Assembly: GCF_025465275.1 (NCBI RefSeq)
Contig: NZ_JAODNK010000176.1
Coordinates: 33,685 to 97,684, forward strand
Reading direction: 5' to 3'
Source of the DNA: Nocardia sp.
GTDB taxonomy: Bacteria; Actinomycetota; Actinomycetes; Mycobacteriales; Mycobacteriaceae
Length of the DNA: 64,000 nucleotides
Part shown: positions 25,413-33,582 of the stretch, in pieces
Numbering within the stretch: position 1 is the stretch's first letter
Layout: each line of letters opens with the position of its first letter
Notes under the pieces: model-generated
Database searches by the model: none
Told to the model about the DNA's origin: nothing
What the model saw: the letters and a program-made list of their open reading frames with translations, nothing else
Position numbers and translations under genes: made by a program

Positions 25413-25452
25413 CCGGAGGCCCTCAACGGTCAAAACCGTTGAGGGCCTCCGG
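25413..25452. terminator. Hairpin with 18-bp perfect stem and 4-base loop
   Basis: Left arm 25413-25430 (CCGGAGGCCCTCAACGGT), loop CAAA, right arm 25435-25452. It lies 11 bases after the stop of the leftward TDT transporter gene, so it is probably its terminator. There is no T-run, as is common in actinobacteria. Confidence 0.75.
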
Positions 25453-25462
25453 TAGTCCGGGG

Positions 25463-26629
25463 TCAGGGGGCTGGGTGGAAGAGGGTGCCGTGGTAGATGC
25501 CTCGGAGGGTGCGGAGGGCGACTGTCGACCAGGCGGCGAGGAGGAGGGCGAAGAGGGCTATCGCGGTGAGGGCGAAGAGGTTTGCGCCGGTGTGGGTGTA
25601 GAGGACGGTGCTGCCGGTTACACAGGTGCCCAGGGGGAAGGTGAAGCCCCACCAGGTCATGTTGAAGGGCATGGTCTTTCGGGTGTGGTAGGTGACGGCG
25701 ATGGCGAGGGCCAGCCAGAGGAGGGCGAAGCCCCAGGTGGGGACGCCGAAGATGAGGGCGAAGACGTCCAGGCCGGCGGCTTCGCGGTCGGGGAGGGTGG
25801 TGGGGGCCACGTTGGCGAGTTGACCTGCGGCGGTGACGGATTGGCCGAGGGGGCCGAGGACCAGCCAGACGGTGGCGACCATGCCGGCGGCGGGGAGGCC
25901 GTGGTGCAGCAGGCGGGACCAGATGACGGTGATGGTTGCGATGGCGGCGATGAGGCTCAGGCCGAACATGGCCAGGCAGAGGAAGAGCATGGTCATTCGG
26001 GGCTGGCCGGCGGGGATGTGGGGGATGAGCAGGGCGCCGGTGGCGGCCGAGACCATGGGAGGCACCACGGGCATGAGCCAACCGCCGAAAGCGGCATCAC
26101 TGTCGAAATTGTGGCGGGTGATCATGCGGAAGGGAATGGCGCACGCGGCCAGCAGCCCGAGGGCGGTGCCCGCGGTCCACAACACCCAGTCGATGGCCAC
26201 GGCGGCGGACATTCCGATCACGTCACTGCCGAGCACGAGGGTGCCCGCGCCGACGGTCATCAGCGCCATGGGGGGAGCGCCGTAGAACTGCATCATGACC
26301 GGATGCGCGCCGTGCGAGCGTGCGATCTCGGGGTAGCGCCGCCAGTGCGCCACCCAGGCGCCGGCCAGTACGACCAGCAGCAGCGCGGCCAATGCCCACA
26401 CCACGGTGGCGGCGGCGCGCAGGCCGGGGAACTGCAGTGGGAGGGTGGCGGCGGAGTTGGCGACAATGCCGGTGCCCATCACCACGGCGAACCAATTCGG
26501 TCCGAGCGAACGCAGGGCATCGCCTGGTTCCTGACCGGGGCGGACGGCATAACGCGACTTCACGGACGTACGCGCCGCCGCAACCGGGGAGACGGTATCG
26601 GTGCTGCGGCGGAAGGTCACTGTGGTCAT
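25463..26629 (-). CDS. TDT family (TehA/Mae1/SSU1-type) transporter
   Basis: A 388-residue membrane protein with ten hydrophobic helices. LGPNWFAVVMGTGIVANSA at the start of the first helix, FYGAPPMALMTVGAGTLVLG in the middle and WWGFTFPLGTCVTGSTVL near the C-terminus are typical of the tellurite-resistance/dicarboxylate transporter family. Members export sulfite or transport malate or tellurite; the sequence does not choose. It is divergent from a hydrolase gene with a perfect palindrome between them. Confidence 0.88.
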   Translation of the reverse strand: MTTVTFRRSTDTVSPVAAARTSVKSRYAVRPGQEPGDALRSLGPNWFAVVMGTGIVANSAATLPLQFPGLRAAATVVWALAALLLVVLAGAWVAHWRRYPEIARSHGAHPVMMQFYGAPPMALMTVGAGTLVLGSDVIGMSAAVAIDWVLWTAGTALGLLAACAIPFRMITRHNFDSDAAFGGWLMPVVPPMVSAATGALLIPHIPAGQPRMTMLFLCLAMFGLSLIAAIATITVIWSRLLHHGLPAAGMVATVWLVLGPLGQSVTAAGQLANVAPTTLPDREAAGLDVFALIFGVPTWGFALLWLALAIAVTYHTRKTMPFNMTWWGFTFPLGTCVTGSTVLYTHTGANLFALTAIALFALLLAAWSTVALRTLRGIYHGTLFHPAP

Positions 26630-26684
26630 GTATTCAGCATCGGCCGGGTAAGGATGTCCCGGTACCGGTCACAGTTCGATGGAT

Positions 26685-26703
26685 GCATAGAACCGTTCTA
26701 TGC
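26685..26703. promoter_or_regulatory. Perfect palindrome between divergent genes
   Basis: GCATAGAA-CCG-TTCTATGC is a 19-base site with perfect 8-bp arms, between the TDT transporter start (26629) and the hydrolase start (26741). No regulator gene is adjacent, so the protein that binds is not evident. Confidence 0.6.
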
Positions 26704-26740
26704 CTGCCCTCGATCCGCCCTATCCAGGAGGAGAGACTTC

Positions 26741-27559
26741 ATGACCGACCGCGTGGATATCGAGACCCCGTTGGGGTTGGTCACCGTGTACCGAACCGGC
26801 GCTGGTGAGCCGGTTCTGCTGTGGCCCAGCCTTTTGATGGACCACACCTTGTGGACCAAGCAGGTGGAGCATCTGGCTGGGCGGTACCAGACCCTTGCGA
26901 TCGATCCTCCGGGCCACGGGACCAGCTCACCGGTCACGCGGACGTTCACCCTCGGCGAATGTGCCGATTGCGCGTGCGCCATCCTCGATGCGCTGGAGAT
27001 CCCTCGTGCTCATATCGTCGGCAACTCATGGGGCGCGATGACGGGTGCGGTGCTGGCGGCGCGATATCCCGAACGGGTGGCATCGGCAGTGCTGTTGAAC
27101 GGCACGGCCTCCCCGGCAGGCCGACTCCAGCGCATGAAGTTTCGTGTCCTCGTGACGGCCGCGGGCATTCTCGGCGGGCTCCGTCCACCGCTGGATCGTG
27201 CGGTGCTGCGCGCGTTTCTCGGCCCGACGTCCCTGCGTAGCCGACCGGAAGCAGCCGAGACCGTTCTCGAGGTCGCGTCCAGGGTGAACGTCGAGTCGGC
27301 GCGGTACTGCGTGCGCAGTGTGGTGTCCCAGCGTCCGGACAATGTCGGTCTTCTCGCGGCAGTTTCGTCCCCAGTTCTGGTGGTCGCCGGGGCTGAGGAC
27401 CGGATATTCCCGATCAGTGAAGTCCAGGCGATGGCCGCGGCGATTCCTGGCGCCCACTTCGTCGTGATCGAGGAGGCCGCGCACCTGCTCGCTCTAGAAG
27501 TTCCCGACCGCATCAACGAGTTGGTGAGCGACTTCCTCGCCCAGCACAGCTTCAGCTGA
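26741..27559 (+). CDS. Alpha/beta hydrolase
   Basis: A 272-residue alpha/beta hydrolase: oxyanion strand VLLWPSLLMDHTLW, turn IDPPGHGTSSP, nucleophile GNSWGAM, acid in VAGAEDRIFP and catalytic His in EEAAHLLALE. AGGAGGAGA lies 7 bases before the ATG. The closest general type is the lactonase/haloperoxidase-like group. Its end overlaps the converging ABC1 kinase gene by 8 bases. Confidence 0.87.
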   Translation: MTDRVDIETPLGLVTVYRTGAGEPVLLWPSLLMDHTLWTKQVEHLAGRYQTLAIDPPGHGTSSPVTRTFTLGECADCACAILDALEIPRAHIVGNSWGAMTGAVLAARYPERVASAVLLNGTASPAGRLQRMKFRVLVTAAGILGGLRPPLDRAVLRAFLGPTSLRSRPEAAETVLEVASRVNVESARYCVRSVVSQRPDNVGLLAAVSSPVLVVAGAEDRIFPISEVQAMAAAIPGAHFVVIEEAAHLLALEVPDRINELVSDFLAQHSFS

Positions 27560-29000
27560 CGACCGAGAACCGCCGCGGGACAGGGGTGGTCCGTACCTGC
27601 CGCGCCAGGCCGAGATCCGTCGGCTGGGCACTCCGATTGTCGAACCGCTCGAATACCGCCGCCAATTCCGGTGACCAGCGCGCGAATTCACCACGTACCG
27701 GCCCCTCGGTATCCAGCTGGCACACCACGCCGATGGCGGTGAGCAGCGCGCGGGCGAACGGCGTGACGTAGGCGGGGATGCTCATCTGCCGATGCGCATT
27801 CGTCAGCCGCAGATCCATGACGTGCCGTACCCGATGCCGCAGCCACTCGGTGCTGAATCGGAAATCATGCTGCGTGAACGGTTCGGTGGCCACCGCGATT
27901 CCCTCGGCAATGGTCGCCACGTCGTAGGCGCGATCAGCCTCGACGAACCCGTGCCGCCGCAGCGCGGTATCGAGATCGGCCATGGTGCCATTGAGTGCGG
28001 CGTCCATGACTTCACTGACCAGATCCTCGAATCCGACAGCCGGCCAGACGACGCACGCCCCGAAGTCGACGACCCCGAGCCGCCCGTCCGGCAGCACCCG
28101 GAAATTACCGGGATGCGGATCGCAGTACAGCAGCCCGGTGCGCGTCCACGACGACAGCAGGAATCGCAGAATGAGCATCCCGACGCGGCTGCGTTCCTCC
28201 GGCGCACCGGATTCGATAATGCGCGAGACCGGTGTGCCGTGCAGCCATTCGCTGACGATCACATTGCCGCGCTGGGTAATGACCTTGGGCACAACAAAAT
28301 CCGGGTCGTCGGCATAGACCTCGGCGAAGACACGCTGGTGCTCGGCCTCGGCCGCATAGTCGAGCTCCTCGGCCACGGAGGTGCAGATGGCCTCGGTCAC
28401 CGCGGGCACATCGGCGCCGGGAACGAAGACGGTGGCCAGTACCGACAGTCGCCGCAACTGTTCGAGATCATTGAGCACAGCCTCGTGCGCGCCCGGGTAC
28501 ATGACCTTCACCGCCGCCTGCCGGCCGTCGCGCCACACCGCACGATGCACCTGGCCGATGGAGGCGCCCGCCGCGCGCCGATCGTCGAATTCCCGAAAGT
28601 TCCAGCGCCAGCTCTCGCCCATCTCCGCGGCCATGGTCTCGTGCACCCGGGACGGCAGCATGGTCGGCGCCGAATCCTGCAGCTGCGCCAGTGCCGTTCG
28701 ATACGGCTCGGCCAGGTCCGGCGGCAAGGCGAGTTCGTACAGCGCGAGCAGCTGCCCCAATTTGGTGGCGCACCCCTTGAGTTCGCCGAGCACCTCGAAA
28801 ATGTGCTGCGCCGTGCGTAGTTGGATGTCCTGGCTGACCTCGGCGGCGGATCTGCCGCGGGCCCGTTGCGCGACCCCCGCCGCCTGCCGCCCGGCGAACG
28901 CGATGGGCAGGGCGGCGATTTTGGCATTGCGAACCGCGGTCCGAACCGGCGGCGTGCCACCGGTACCCCTTGAACGACTGCTGGTTCGCCGCTTGGTCAT
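27552..29000 (-). CDS. ABC1/UbiB-family atypical kinase (copy 1)
   Basis: A 482-residue member of the ABC1/ADCK/UbiB family. The family-specific KxGQ motif is ATKLGQLLAL, the Ala-rich nucleotide loop is AAGASIGQVHRA, the lysine strand is QAAVKVMYPG, the catalytic loop is LLYCDPHPGNF and the metal motif is VVDFGA. Family members bind ATP and work in isoprenoid lipid (quinone) metabolism at membranes. It is divergent from the GntR gene; the shared gap holds a copy of the 13-bp palindrome. A second ABC1 gene lies on the other side of the GntR gene. Confidence 0.9.
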   Translation of the reverse strand: MTKRRTSSRSRGTGGTPPVRTAVRNAKIAALPIAFAGRQAAGVAQRARGRSAAEVSQDIQLRTAQHIFEVLGELKGCATKLGQLLALYELALPPDLAEPYRTALAQLQDSAPTMLPSRVHETMAAEMGESWRWNFREFDDRRAAGASIGQVHRAVWRDGRQAAVKVMYPGAHEAVLNDLEQLRRLSVLATVFVPGADVPAVTEAICTSVAEELDYAAEAEHQRVFAEVYADDPDFVVPKVITQRGNVIVSEWLHGTPVSRIIESGAPEERSRVGMLILRFLLSSWTRTGLLYCDPHPGNFRVLPDGRLGVVDFGACVVWPAVGFEDLVSEVMDAALNGTMADLDTALRRHGFVEADRAYDVATIAEGIAVATEPFTQHDFRFSTEWLRHRVRHVMDLRLTNAHRQMSIPAYVTPFARALLTAIGVVCQLDTEGPVRGEFARWSPELAAVFERFDNRSAQPTDLGLARQVRTTPVPRRFSVVS

Positions 29001-29090
29001 TGCTCACCTCATTGTGTACGCGGCGCACGGCAGTTTCGGTGCGGCCCGCCGCGGTGTGCGCACGTGCAGTTTGGCATATAAGAGCTTAAA

Positions 29091-29103
29091 CTGTCTGGGA
29101 CGT
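29091..29103. promoter_or_regulatory. Regulon palindrome site 1 (ABC1 / GntR gap)
   Basis: CTGTC-TGG-GACGT, 27 bases before the GntR ATG at 29131 and 90 bases before the divergent ABC1 start. It has one mismatch to the perfect copies at 32549 and 53324 within the core arms. Confidence 0.7.
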
Positions 29104-29130
29104 ATCCGAAAGTTGTCGAAAGGTGACAGG

Positions 29131-29904
29131 ATGGGTGCCCAGACGGTCGTCGCGGATGTCGCCGACGAACTGGCTCGCCGCGTCGCGACCGGCGAATACG
29201 CGCCCGGCGATCTGATGCCATCCGTTCGCCAGGTCGCCGAGGAATTCGAAATGAACCGGGCCACCGCGCAACTGGTGCTCGGCAGGCTGGAGTCCTACGG
29301 ATTCGTGGACGCGCACCGCGGCCGCGGCTTCACGGTGCGTGATGTGCGCCGGGCCGGTGGGCTGGACGTCTACCGCCGCCTGTTCCGGCTCTCCATGCAC
29401 GCGCCCGAGGTGGCGGCCGATATTTTCCGCAATATCGTTGCCGCCGAACGGGTCATCGTGCTCGACGCGCTGCTGGACTACACCGAGGGGGAGGGCGGCG
29501 TCGAGCCCCGGGCGCTGCACGGCGCCATCGATGAGCTGGAGACCCTGGCCCGCAGCGAGCATCCCGATCATGCCGGGATGCTGATCATCGAAATCGGTGT
29601 GGTGCGCACTCTTCTCACCGATCTCGGGCACACCATGCAGCGTGCGGTGCTGAATTCGGTCGGCGAAATGCTGTTCGAGGTGCCGGAGGCGGTGCAGGCG
29701 TATTTCGCGGCCTCACCGGATCTGCATGTGCTGGTGTGGCGCGCGTTGCTGGCGGTGTGGGAGTCCGATTCCGGCCCCTCCGAACCGCAACTGTCGCTGT
29801 TCGAGGATCTGTTCGCCATGTACCACGAGAGGGTCGTCGCGCATTTCGAGGAACTGGTCGGCGTCACGGAGGATGCCGGAATTTCTGCGCGACAAGCTAT
29901 TTGA
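29131..29904 (+). CDS. GntR family regulator, candidate master of the lipid/mce regulon
   Basis: A 257-residue regulator. Residues 1-72 are a GntR winged helix: VADELARRVATGEYAPGDLM, PSVRQVAEEFEMNRATAQLV, then LGRLESYGFVDAHRGRGFTV. The remainder is a helical ligand domain of about 180 residues (FCD-like in size and helicity, though metal ligands are not obvious). The ATG at 29131 is chosen from homology and an upstream GAAAGGTGACAGG. One operator copy lies just upstream and another 5 bases after its stop, which suggests autoregulation and control of neighbours. Confidence 0.85.
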   Translation: MGAQTVVADVADELARRVATGEYAPGDLMPSVRQVAEEFEMNRATAQLVLGRLESYGFVDAHRGRGFTVRDVRRAGGLDVYRRLFRLSMHAPEVAADIFRNIVAAERVIVLDALLDYTEGEGGVEPRALHGAIDELETLARSEHPDHAGMLIIEIGVVRTLLTDLGHTMQRAVLNSVGEMLFEVPEAVQAYFAASPDLHVLVWRALLAVWESDSGPSEPQLSLFEDLFAMYHERVVAHFEELVGVTEDAGISARQAI

Positions 29905-29908
29905 CCAA

Positions 29909-29921
29909 CCGTCTGAGACAC
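29909..29921. promoter_or_regulatory. Regulon palindrome site 2 (before second ABC1 gene)
   Basis: CCGTC-TGA-GACAC lies directly after the GntR stop codon and 80 bases before the ABC1 start at 30002. Confidence 0.65.
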
Positions 29922-30001
29922 TCTAGTCTTCGATTCGTGTCCGTGGGGCATGCTCTGTCACCTTCGCCCAGGCGAGCAATGGCGATACGAATCGAGGCAC
30001 C

Positions 30002-31339
30002 ATGGCGGGCAAGAGAAGAACCGGTCTGGCACGGTCGGCGAAGATCGCGGCACTGCCGGTGGGCATTATGGCCCGGCGCATGACTGCCACCGGCAAAGCC
30101 ATCATGACCGGCGCCGATCGCGGCACCATCGACGAGGCGCTGATCGACAAGGCCGCCGATGAGGTCTTCCGGGTGCTCGGCGAACTCAAGGGCGGCGCCA
30201 TGAAACTCGGGCAGGCGCTCAGTGTCGCCGAGGCCGCGGTGCCCTCCCGCTTTGCCGACCGCTATCGAGATGCCCTGTCGCGCTTGCAGAATCAGGCGCC
30301 TCCCATGCCGACGGCGCAGGCGCACCGCGTGCTCGACGAGCAACTGGGTACCCGCTGGCGCGAGCGGTTCTCCCTGTTCGAGGACGAGCCGGTGGCCGCG
30401 GCCAGTATCGGCCAGGTGCACCGGGCGGTATGGAAGGACGGCCGCACCGTCGCGGTGAAGATCCAGTATCCGGGCGCGGATGTCGCACTCATGTCGGATC
30501 TCAAACTGCTGCAGATGCTTTCGGGCACCTTCGGGGTCTTCATGCCCGGCGTGGACGTGAAAGCGCTGATCGAGGAATTCGTCTCGCGCACCGAGGATGA
30601 GCTCGACTACCGGCTCGAGGCCGATCATCAGCGGCGCTTCGCCACCGCCTACGCCGGCGACCCGAAATTCTTCGTGCCCCGGGTGATCGCGAGCGCGCCC
30701 AAGGTCATGGTCACCGAATGGATGTCGGCCACCCCGCTGTCGAAGATCATTGCCGAAGGCACTGTCCAGCAGCGGAATCGGGTCGGAGAACTGCTGGTCG
30801 AGTTCGGGCTGAGCTCACCGAAGCGGGTCGGATTCCTGCACTGTGATCCGCATCCGGGCAATTACCAATTGCTCGACGACGGCCGGCTGGGCATTATCGA
30901 CTTCGGCGCCACCATCGCCGTGCCGGACGGCCTCCCGCCGGTGGTGGGCGAGCTGGCCCGGCTCGCCGTCGCCGAGGACTACGACGCGCTGATGGCTTCC
31001 CTGCACGCGAATGGATTCGTGCGCCCCGGCCACGATATCGACCTGGAACCCATCAAGCGCGTGGTCTCGCCGATCGTCGCCGAATTGCAGGGTGAGCGGC
31101 TGCACATCAGCCGGGATCTGTTGCAGGGCCACATGTTGCGCGCCATGGATTTGCAGAACGTATCGATGAACAACACGTTCGCCGTGCGCACGCCGCCCGA
31201 ACTCCCCGATCTGGTCATGCTCGGCCGCGTGCTCGGCGGAGTTGTCGCCGTCTGTGCGCAGCTGGATGCCGAAGGCGCCTTCCTCGGCCTGCTGGAACGC
31301 TGGCTGCCCGGCTACGTGCAGGAGGGCGAAGCCGCCTGA
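30002..31339 (+). CDS. ABC1/UbiB-family atypical kinase (copy 2)
   Basis: A 445-residue paralogue of the kinase at 27552-29000. It shows AMKLGQALSV (KxGQ), AAASIGQVHRAVWKDGR, VAVKIQYPGAD, LHCDPHPGNYQLLDDG and LGIIDFGAT, so all core residues are present. The N-terminus (RRTGLARSAKIAALPVGIMA) is basic and amphipathic. It probably acts on quinone or other polyprenyl-lipid metabolism at the membrane. Regulon site 2 is in its promoter region. Confidence 0.9.
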   Translation: MAGKRRTGLARSAKIAALPVGIMARRMTATGKAIMTGADRGTIDEALIDKAADEVFRVLGELKGGAMKLGQALSVAEAAVPSRFADRYRDALSRLQNQAPPMPTAQAHRVLDEQLGTRWRERFSLFEDEPVAAASIGQVHRAVWKDGRTVAVKIQYPGADVALMSDLKLLQMLSGTFGVFMPGVDVKALIEEFVSRTEDELDYRLEADHQRRFATAYAGDPKFFVPRVIASAPKVMVTEWMSATPLSKIIAEGTVQQRNRVGELLVEFGLSSPKRVGFLHCDPHPGNYQLLDDGRLGIIDFGATIAVPDGLPPVVGELARLAVAEDYDALMASLHANGFVRPGHDIDLEPIKRVVSPIVAELQGERLHISRDLLQGHMLRAMDLQNVSMNNTFAVRTPPELPDLVMLGRVLGGVVAVCAQLDAEGAFLGLLERWLPGYVQEGEAA

Positions 31340-31400
31340 GCTGCAGCGGATTTCAGCTCGGTGCAGCGAGTGTGGTGTCCAGCCGCACCCGGCCTGACGC

Positions 31401-31523
31401 TCACCCCGCGACGAACGCGGCAGCCGCGATGAGTGCTGCGATGACGGTGAGCGCCAGCGCCGCGAGGATCAGCAGATTCCGTGGCGTGGGCGGTTCGGCG
31501 GGGGGAATCGGTCGATCGGCCAT
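31401..31523 (-). CDS. Small (40-residue) membrane protein
   Basis: A short frame reads MADRPIPPAEPPTPRNLLIL then AALALTVIAALIAAAAFVAG and stop: a proline-rich cytosolic head and one transmembrane helix. The ATG at 31523 starts 6 bases after the stop of the SDR gene (31530-32510) and has AGGAG about 10 bases upstream, overlapping the SDR end, so it looks translationally coupled. Codon third positions are GC-rich as in real genes. Function unknown; it could anchor or modulate a lipid enzyme. Confidence 0.6.
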   Translation of the reverse strand: MADRPIPPAEPPTPRNLLILAALALTVIAALIAAAAFVAG

Positions 31524-31529
31524 CGGGGC

Positions 31530-32510
31530 TCATCTCCTGAACGGTATGGGTGGTGGCAGCGGATCATCGTATTCCGGTGGTTCCCAATAGGTTTGCAGTC
31601 CCGGCCGCTGCGGCATGAGCTCGGCGGCCTCCCGCGCCACCCCGACGAAGCCGGGATGGTCGATGACGAAGCGGACCGCCCGCTCCACCTCGGGTCCGCT
31701 GCCGACTCGCATCAGGCCCCGGGTGAAATCGGGGAAGGCGCGGGTGAAGTAGTAGATCAGCCGCGATTCCGCGCGCAGCGGCAGCATGGCGCGATTCGCG
31801 GCGGCCGCCGCGACGATCTTGCGGCCGGCCTTGTCCGGATGCATGCCCAGCAGTGTCATGCCCTTCACCACGATCTGCCGGGTGATGGCGACCTGCTCGG
31901 TGCTGAGCGTGGCCAATGTGGCGGTGGCGGCCAGATTGGTGGCGATCAATCCCGGGCACACCACGGTGACACCGATTCCGAGCGGAGCCATTTCGACGCG
32001 GAGGGTCTCGCTGAGATGTTTCACCCCGGCCGCGGTGAAGGCGTAGGGCGTGCCCATCCGTATGGGCGCGAAGGCGGCGACCGAGGAGATGTTCACCAGT
32101 TGCCCGCCGGTGCCGCGCTCGGCCATCTGCGCGCCGAACAGGCGGCACCCGTGCACGATCGCGGTCAGATTGACATCGACAATGCGCCGCAGATCAGCGG
32201 GCCGGATGTCGAAAAATGGCCCGCCGACCACGATTCCGGCATTATTGACCACTACGTCGGGCACACCGTGCGCGGTTTTCACATGGTCCGCCAGGGCTTC
32301 GAGCGAGAGTGGATCGGCTACATCGAGGGCATACGGGAAGGCCGAACCGCCCGCCGAATGAATCAGTGCCGCAGTGTCTTCGGCGGTAGCGAAGTTGATG
32401 TCGGCGACAATGATCTCGGCCCCGCGGGCCGCGAGGGCCTTGGCGGTGCCGCGACCGATGCCACTGCCTGCCCCGGTCACCACGGCAAGTCGCGGGTGGA
32501 AGGGTTTCAT
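31530..32510 (-). CDS. Short-chain dehydrogenase family protein lacking the catalytic lysine
   Basis: A 326-residue SDR with the Rossmann motif TGAGSGIGRG (12-21), NNAG (89-92) and the serine ISS (141-143). The active-site Tyr156 is present in TPYAFTAAGVKHL, but position 160, normally Lys of YxxxK, is Ala. The C-terminal 80 residues carry hydrophobic segments (RLIYYFTRAFPDFTRGL) suggesting membrane association. It is divergent from a second SDR with regulon site 3 between them. The missing Lys argues for altered or lost redox activity. Confidence 0.87.
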   Translation of the reverse strand: MKPFHPRLAVVTGAGSGIGRGTAKALAARGAEIIVADINFATAEDTAALIHSAGGSAFPYALDVADPLSLEALADHVKTAHGVPDVVVNNAGIVVGGPFFDIRPADLRRIVDVNLTAIVHGCRLFGAQMAERGTGGQLVNISSVAAFAPIRMGTPYAFTAAGVKHLSETLRVEMAPLGIGVTVVCPGLIATNLAATATLATLSTEQVAITRQIVVKGMTLLGMHPDKAGRKIVAAAAANRAMLPLRAESRLIYYFTRAFPDFTRGLMRVGSGPEVERAVRFVIDHPGFVGVAREAAELMPQRPGLQTYWEPPEYDDPLPPPIPFRR

Positions 32511-32548
32511 TTGTGGTCTACTCCTCCGCTGGAGAGTCAGAGTGTACA

Positions 32549-32561
32549 CTGTCTGGGACAG
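32549..32561. promoter_or_regulatory. Regulon palindrome site 3 (between divergent SDR genes)
   Basis: CTGTC-TGG-GACAG is a perfect 13-bp palindrome with extra A/T pair, 38 bases from the leftward SDR start and 53 bases from the rightward one. Confidence 0.75.
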
Positions 32562-32614
32562 TATGTGGAAGTATGAGAACGCAGCGCCGCAGCCGCGGAA
32601 TCAGGGGACCTCAC

Positions 32615-33532
32615 ATGGCAGGCTTCGAGAACGAAGTTGTCGTCATCACCGGTGCCGGTGGCGGTATCGGCCGCGCGGTGGCGCAACGCTTCGCGCGTAA
32701 GAAGGCCATCGTCATCGCCGCCGATCTCGATAAGGCGCGGGCCGTGCAGACGGTGGAATCCATCGAAGCATTCGGCGGTGTCGCCACACCCTATGCGGTG
32801 GACGTGGCCGATGCCGCGGCCATGGAATCTTTCGCCGAGGACATTCACACCGAATTCGGTACGCCGAAGGTGCTGGTCAACAATGCCGGATACAGCACGG
32901 CCGGGCCGTTTCTGGAGCACACCCTCGAGGACTGGGAGCGACTGCTCGGCGTCAATGTCTGGGGATTGATATACGGCTGCACCCACTTCGGGCGGCAGAT
33001 GGTCGAATCCGGGCGCGGTGGGCGCATTATCAATGTCACCTCGGTGGCGGCCTTCACGCCGATTCCACTGAGCACCCCGTACTGCGCGAGCCGGGCGGCG
33101 GCGCAAATGCTCACCGAGGGTTTGCGATTGGAGTTCGCCGGCACCGGTGTGGGTGTGACGGCGGTCTGTCCGGCCCTGGTGCACACCGGAATCTACGAGG
33201 ACGGTGAGGTCGATAGGGGCGCCGCGGTGGATGTGGCGCGCACACTCAGCGTGATCTCGCTGGCCGAGCGCTTCGTCGCGCACAGCCCGGAGAGCATTGC
33301 GCGCACCATCGTCCGGGTGGCGGCCCGCAATCCAGCCGTGGTGCCGACCCCCATCGAGGCCCGGGCGTTGTACCTGGCCACCCGGGTCTCGCCGGGCGGT
33401 GCGCGGCTGGCTGCGCGAGTCCTGCGGCCGGACAAGCTGACCGGATTGCGAGCGCGCGTGACCCGCCCGGCGGTGCTGACGCGGATCGATGACTATCTGA
33501 CGCGGAAGCTGGAGGGTCTGGACCGGCGGTAG
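32615..33532 (+). CDS. Short-chain dehydrogenase family protein, YxxxR active site
   Basis: A 305-residue SDR starting MAGFENEVVVITGAGGGIGR with NNAG at 89-92 and the serine motif VTSVAAF. The catalytic Tyr156 is in STPYCASRAAAQML, so the usual Lys160 is Arg. The C-terminal extension (about 240-305) is basic and may touch membrane lipid. AGGGGA precedes the ATG at 32615. It shares its promoter region and regulon site 3 with the other SDR gene. A reductase or dehydrogenase acting on lipid substrates is likely, with the substitution leaving activity uncertain. Confidence 0.87.
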   Translation: MAGFENEVVVITGAGGGIGRAVAQRFARKKAIVIAADLDKARAVQTVESIEAFGGVATPYAVDVADAAAMESFAEDIHTEFGTPKVLVNNAGYSTAGPFLEHTLEDWERLLGVNVWGLIYGCTHFGRQMVESGRGGRIINVTSVAAFTPIPLSTPYCASRAAAQMLTEGLRLEFAGTGVGVTAVCPALVHTGIYEDGEVDRGAAVDVARTLSVISLAERFVAHSPESIARTIVRVAARNPAVVPTPIEARALYLATRVSPGGARLAARVLRPDKLTGLRARVTRPAVLTRIDDYLTRKLEGLDRR

Positions 33533-33533
33533 C

Positions 33534-33575
33534 GCAGTGTGCGGATCGCGGTGTGCGCCGGGATCCGCACTGCGG
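33534..33575. terminator. Hairpin between converging genes
   Basis: CGCAGTGTGCGGATC and GATCCGCACTGCG form a long stem with a 2-base bulge just after the SDR stop at 33532 and before the converging SRPBCC gene end at 33583. It probably ends both transcripts. Confidence 0.55.
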
Positions 33576-33582
33576 CAACAAC

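Larger units (their letters stand above)
24860..25462. other. Gene-poor 600-base region after the HNH gene
   Basis: I see no convincing gene. The stretch holds a pyrimidine-rich run (about 24925-24985: repeated GGTTCTT, CTTTTC), a pair of CCGGTAC copies at about 25007 and 25025, a large inverted repeat at 25193-25238, two direct copies of GCTGTGCGGT at 25241 and 25261, and a terminator-like hairpin at 25413-25452. Frames crossing it lack coding-type third-position bias. It may be the degraded flank of a mobile locus. Confidence 0.55.

Noticed and set aside
25439..26740. Long rightward open frame fused in front of the hydrolase gene at 26741
   Set aside because: It is the antisense of the TDT transporter, extremely Gly/Glu-rich, with no SD; the hydrolase has its own strong SD and start.
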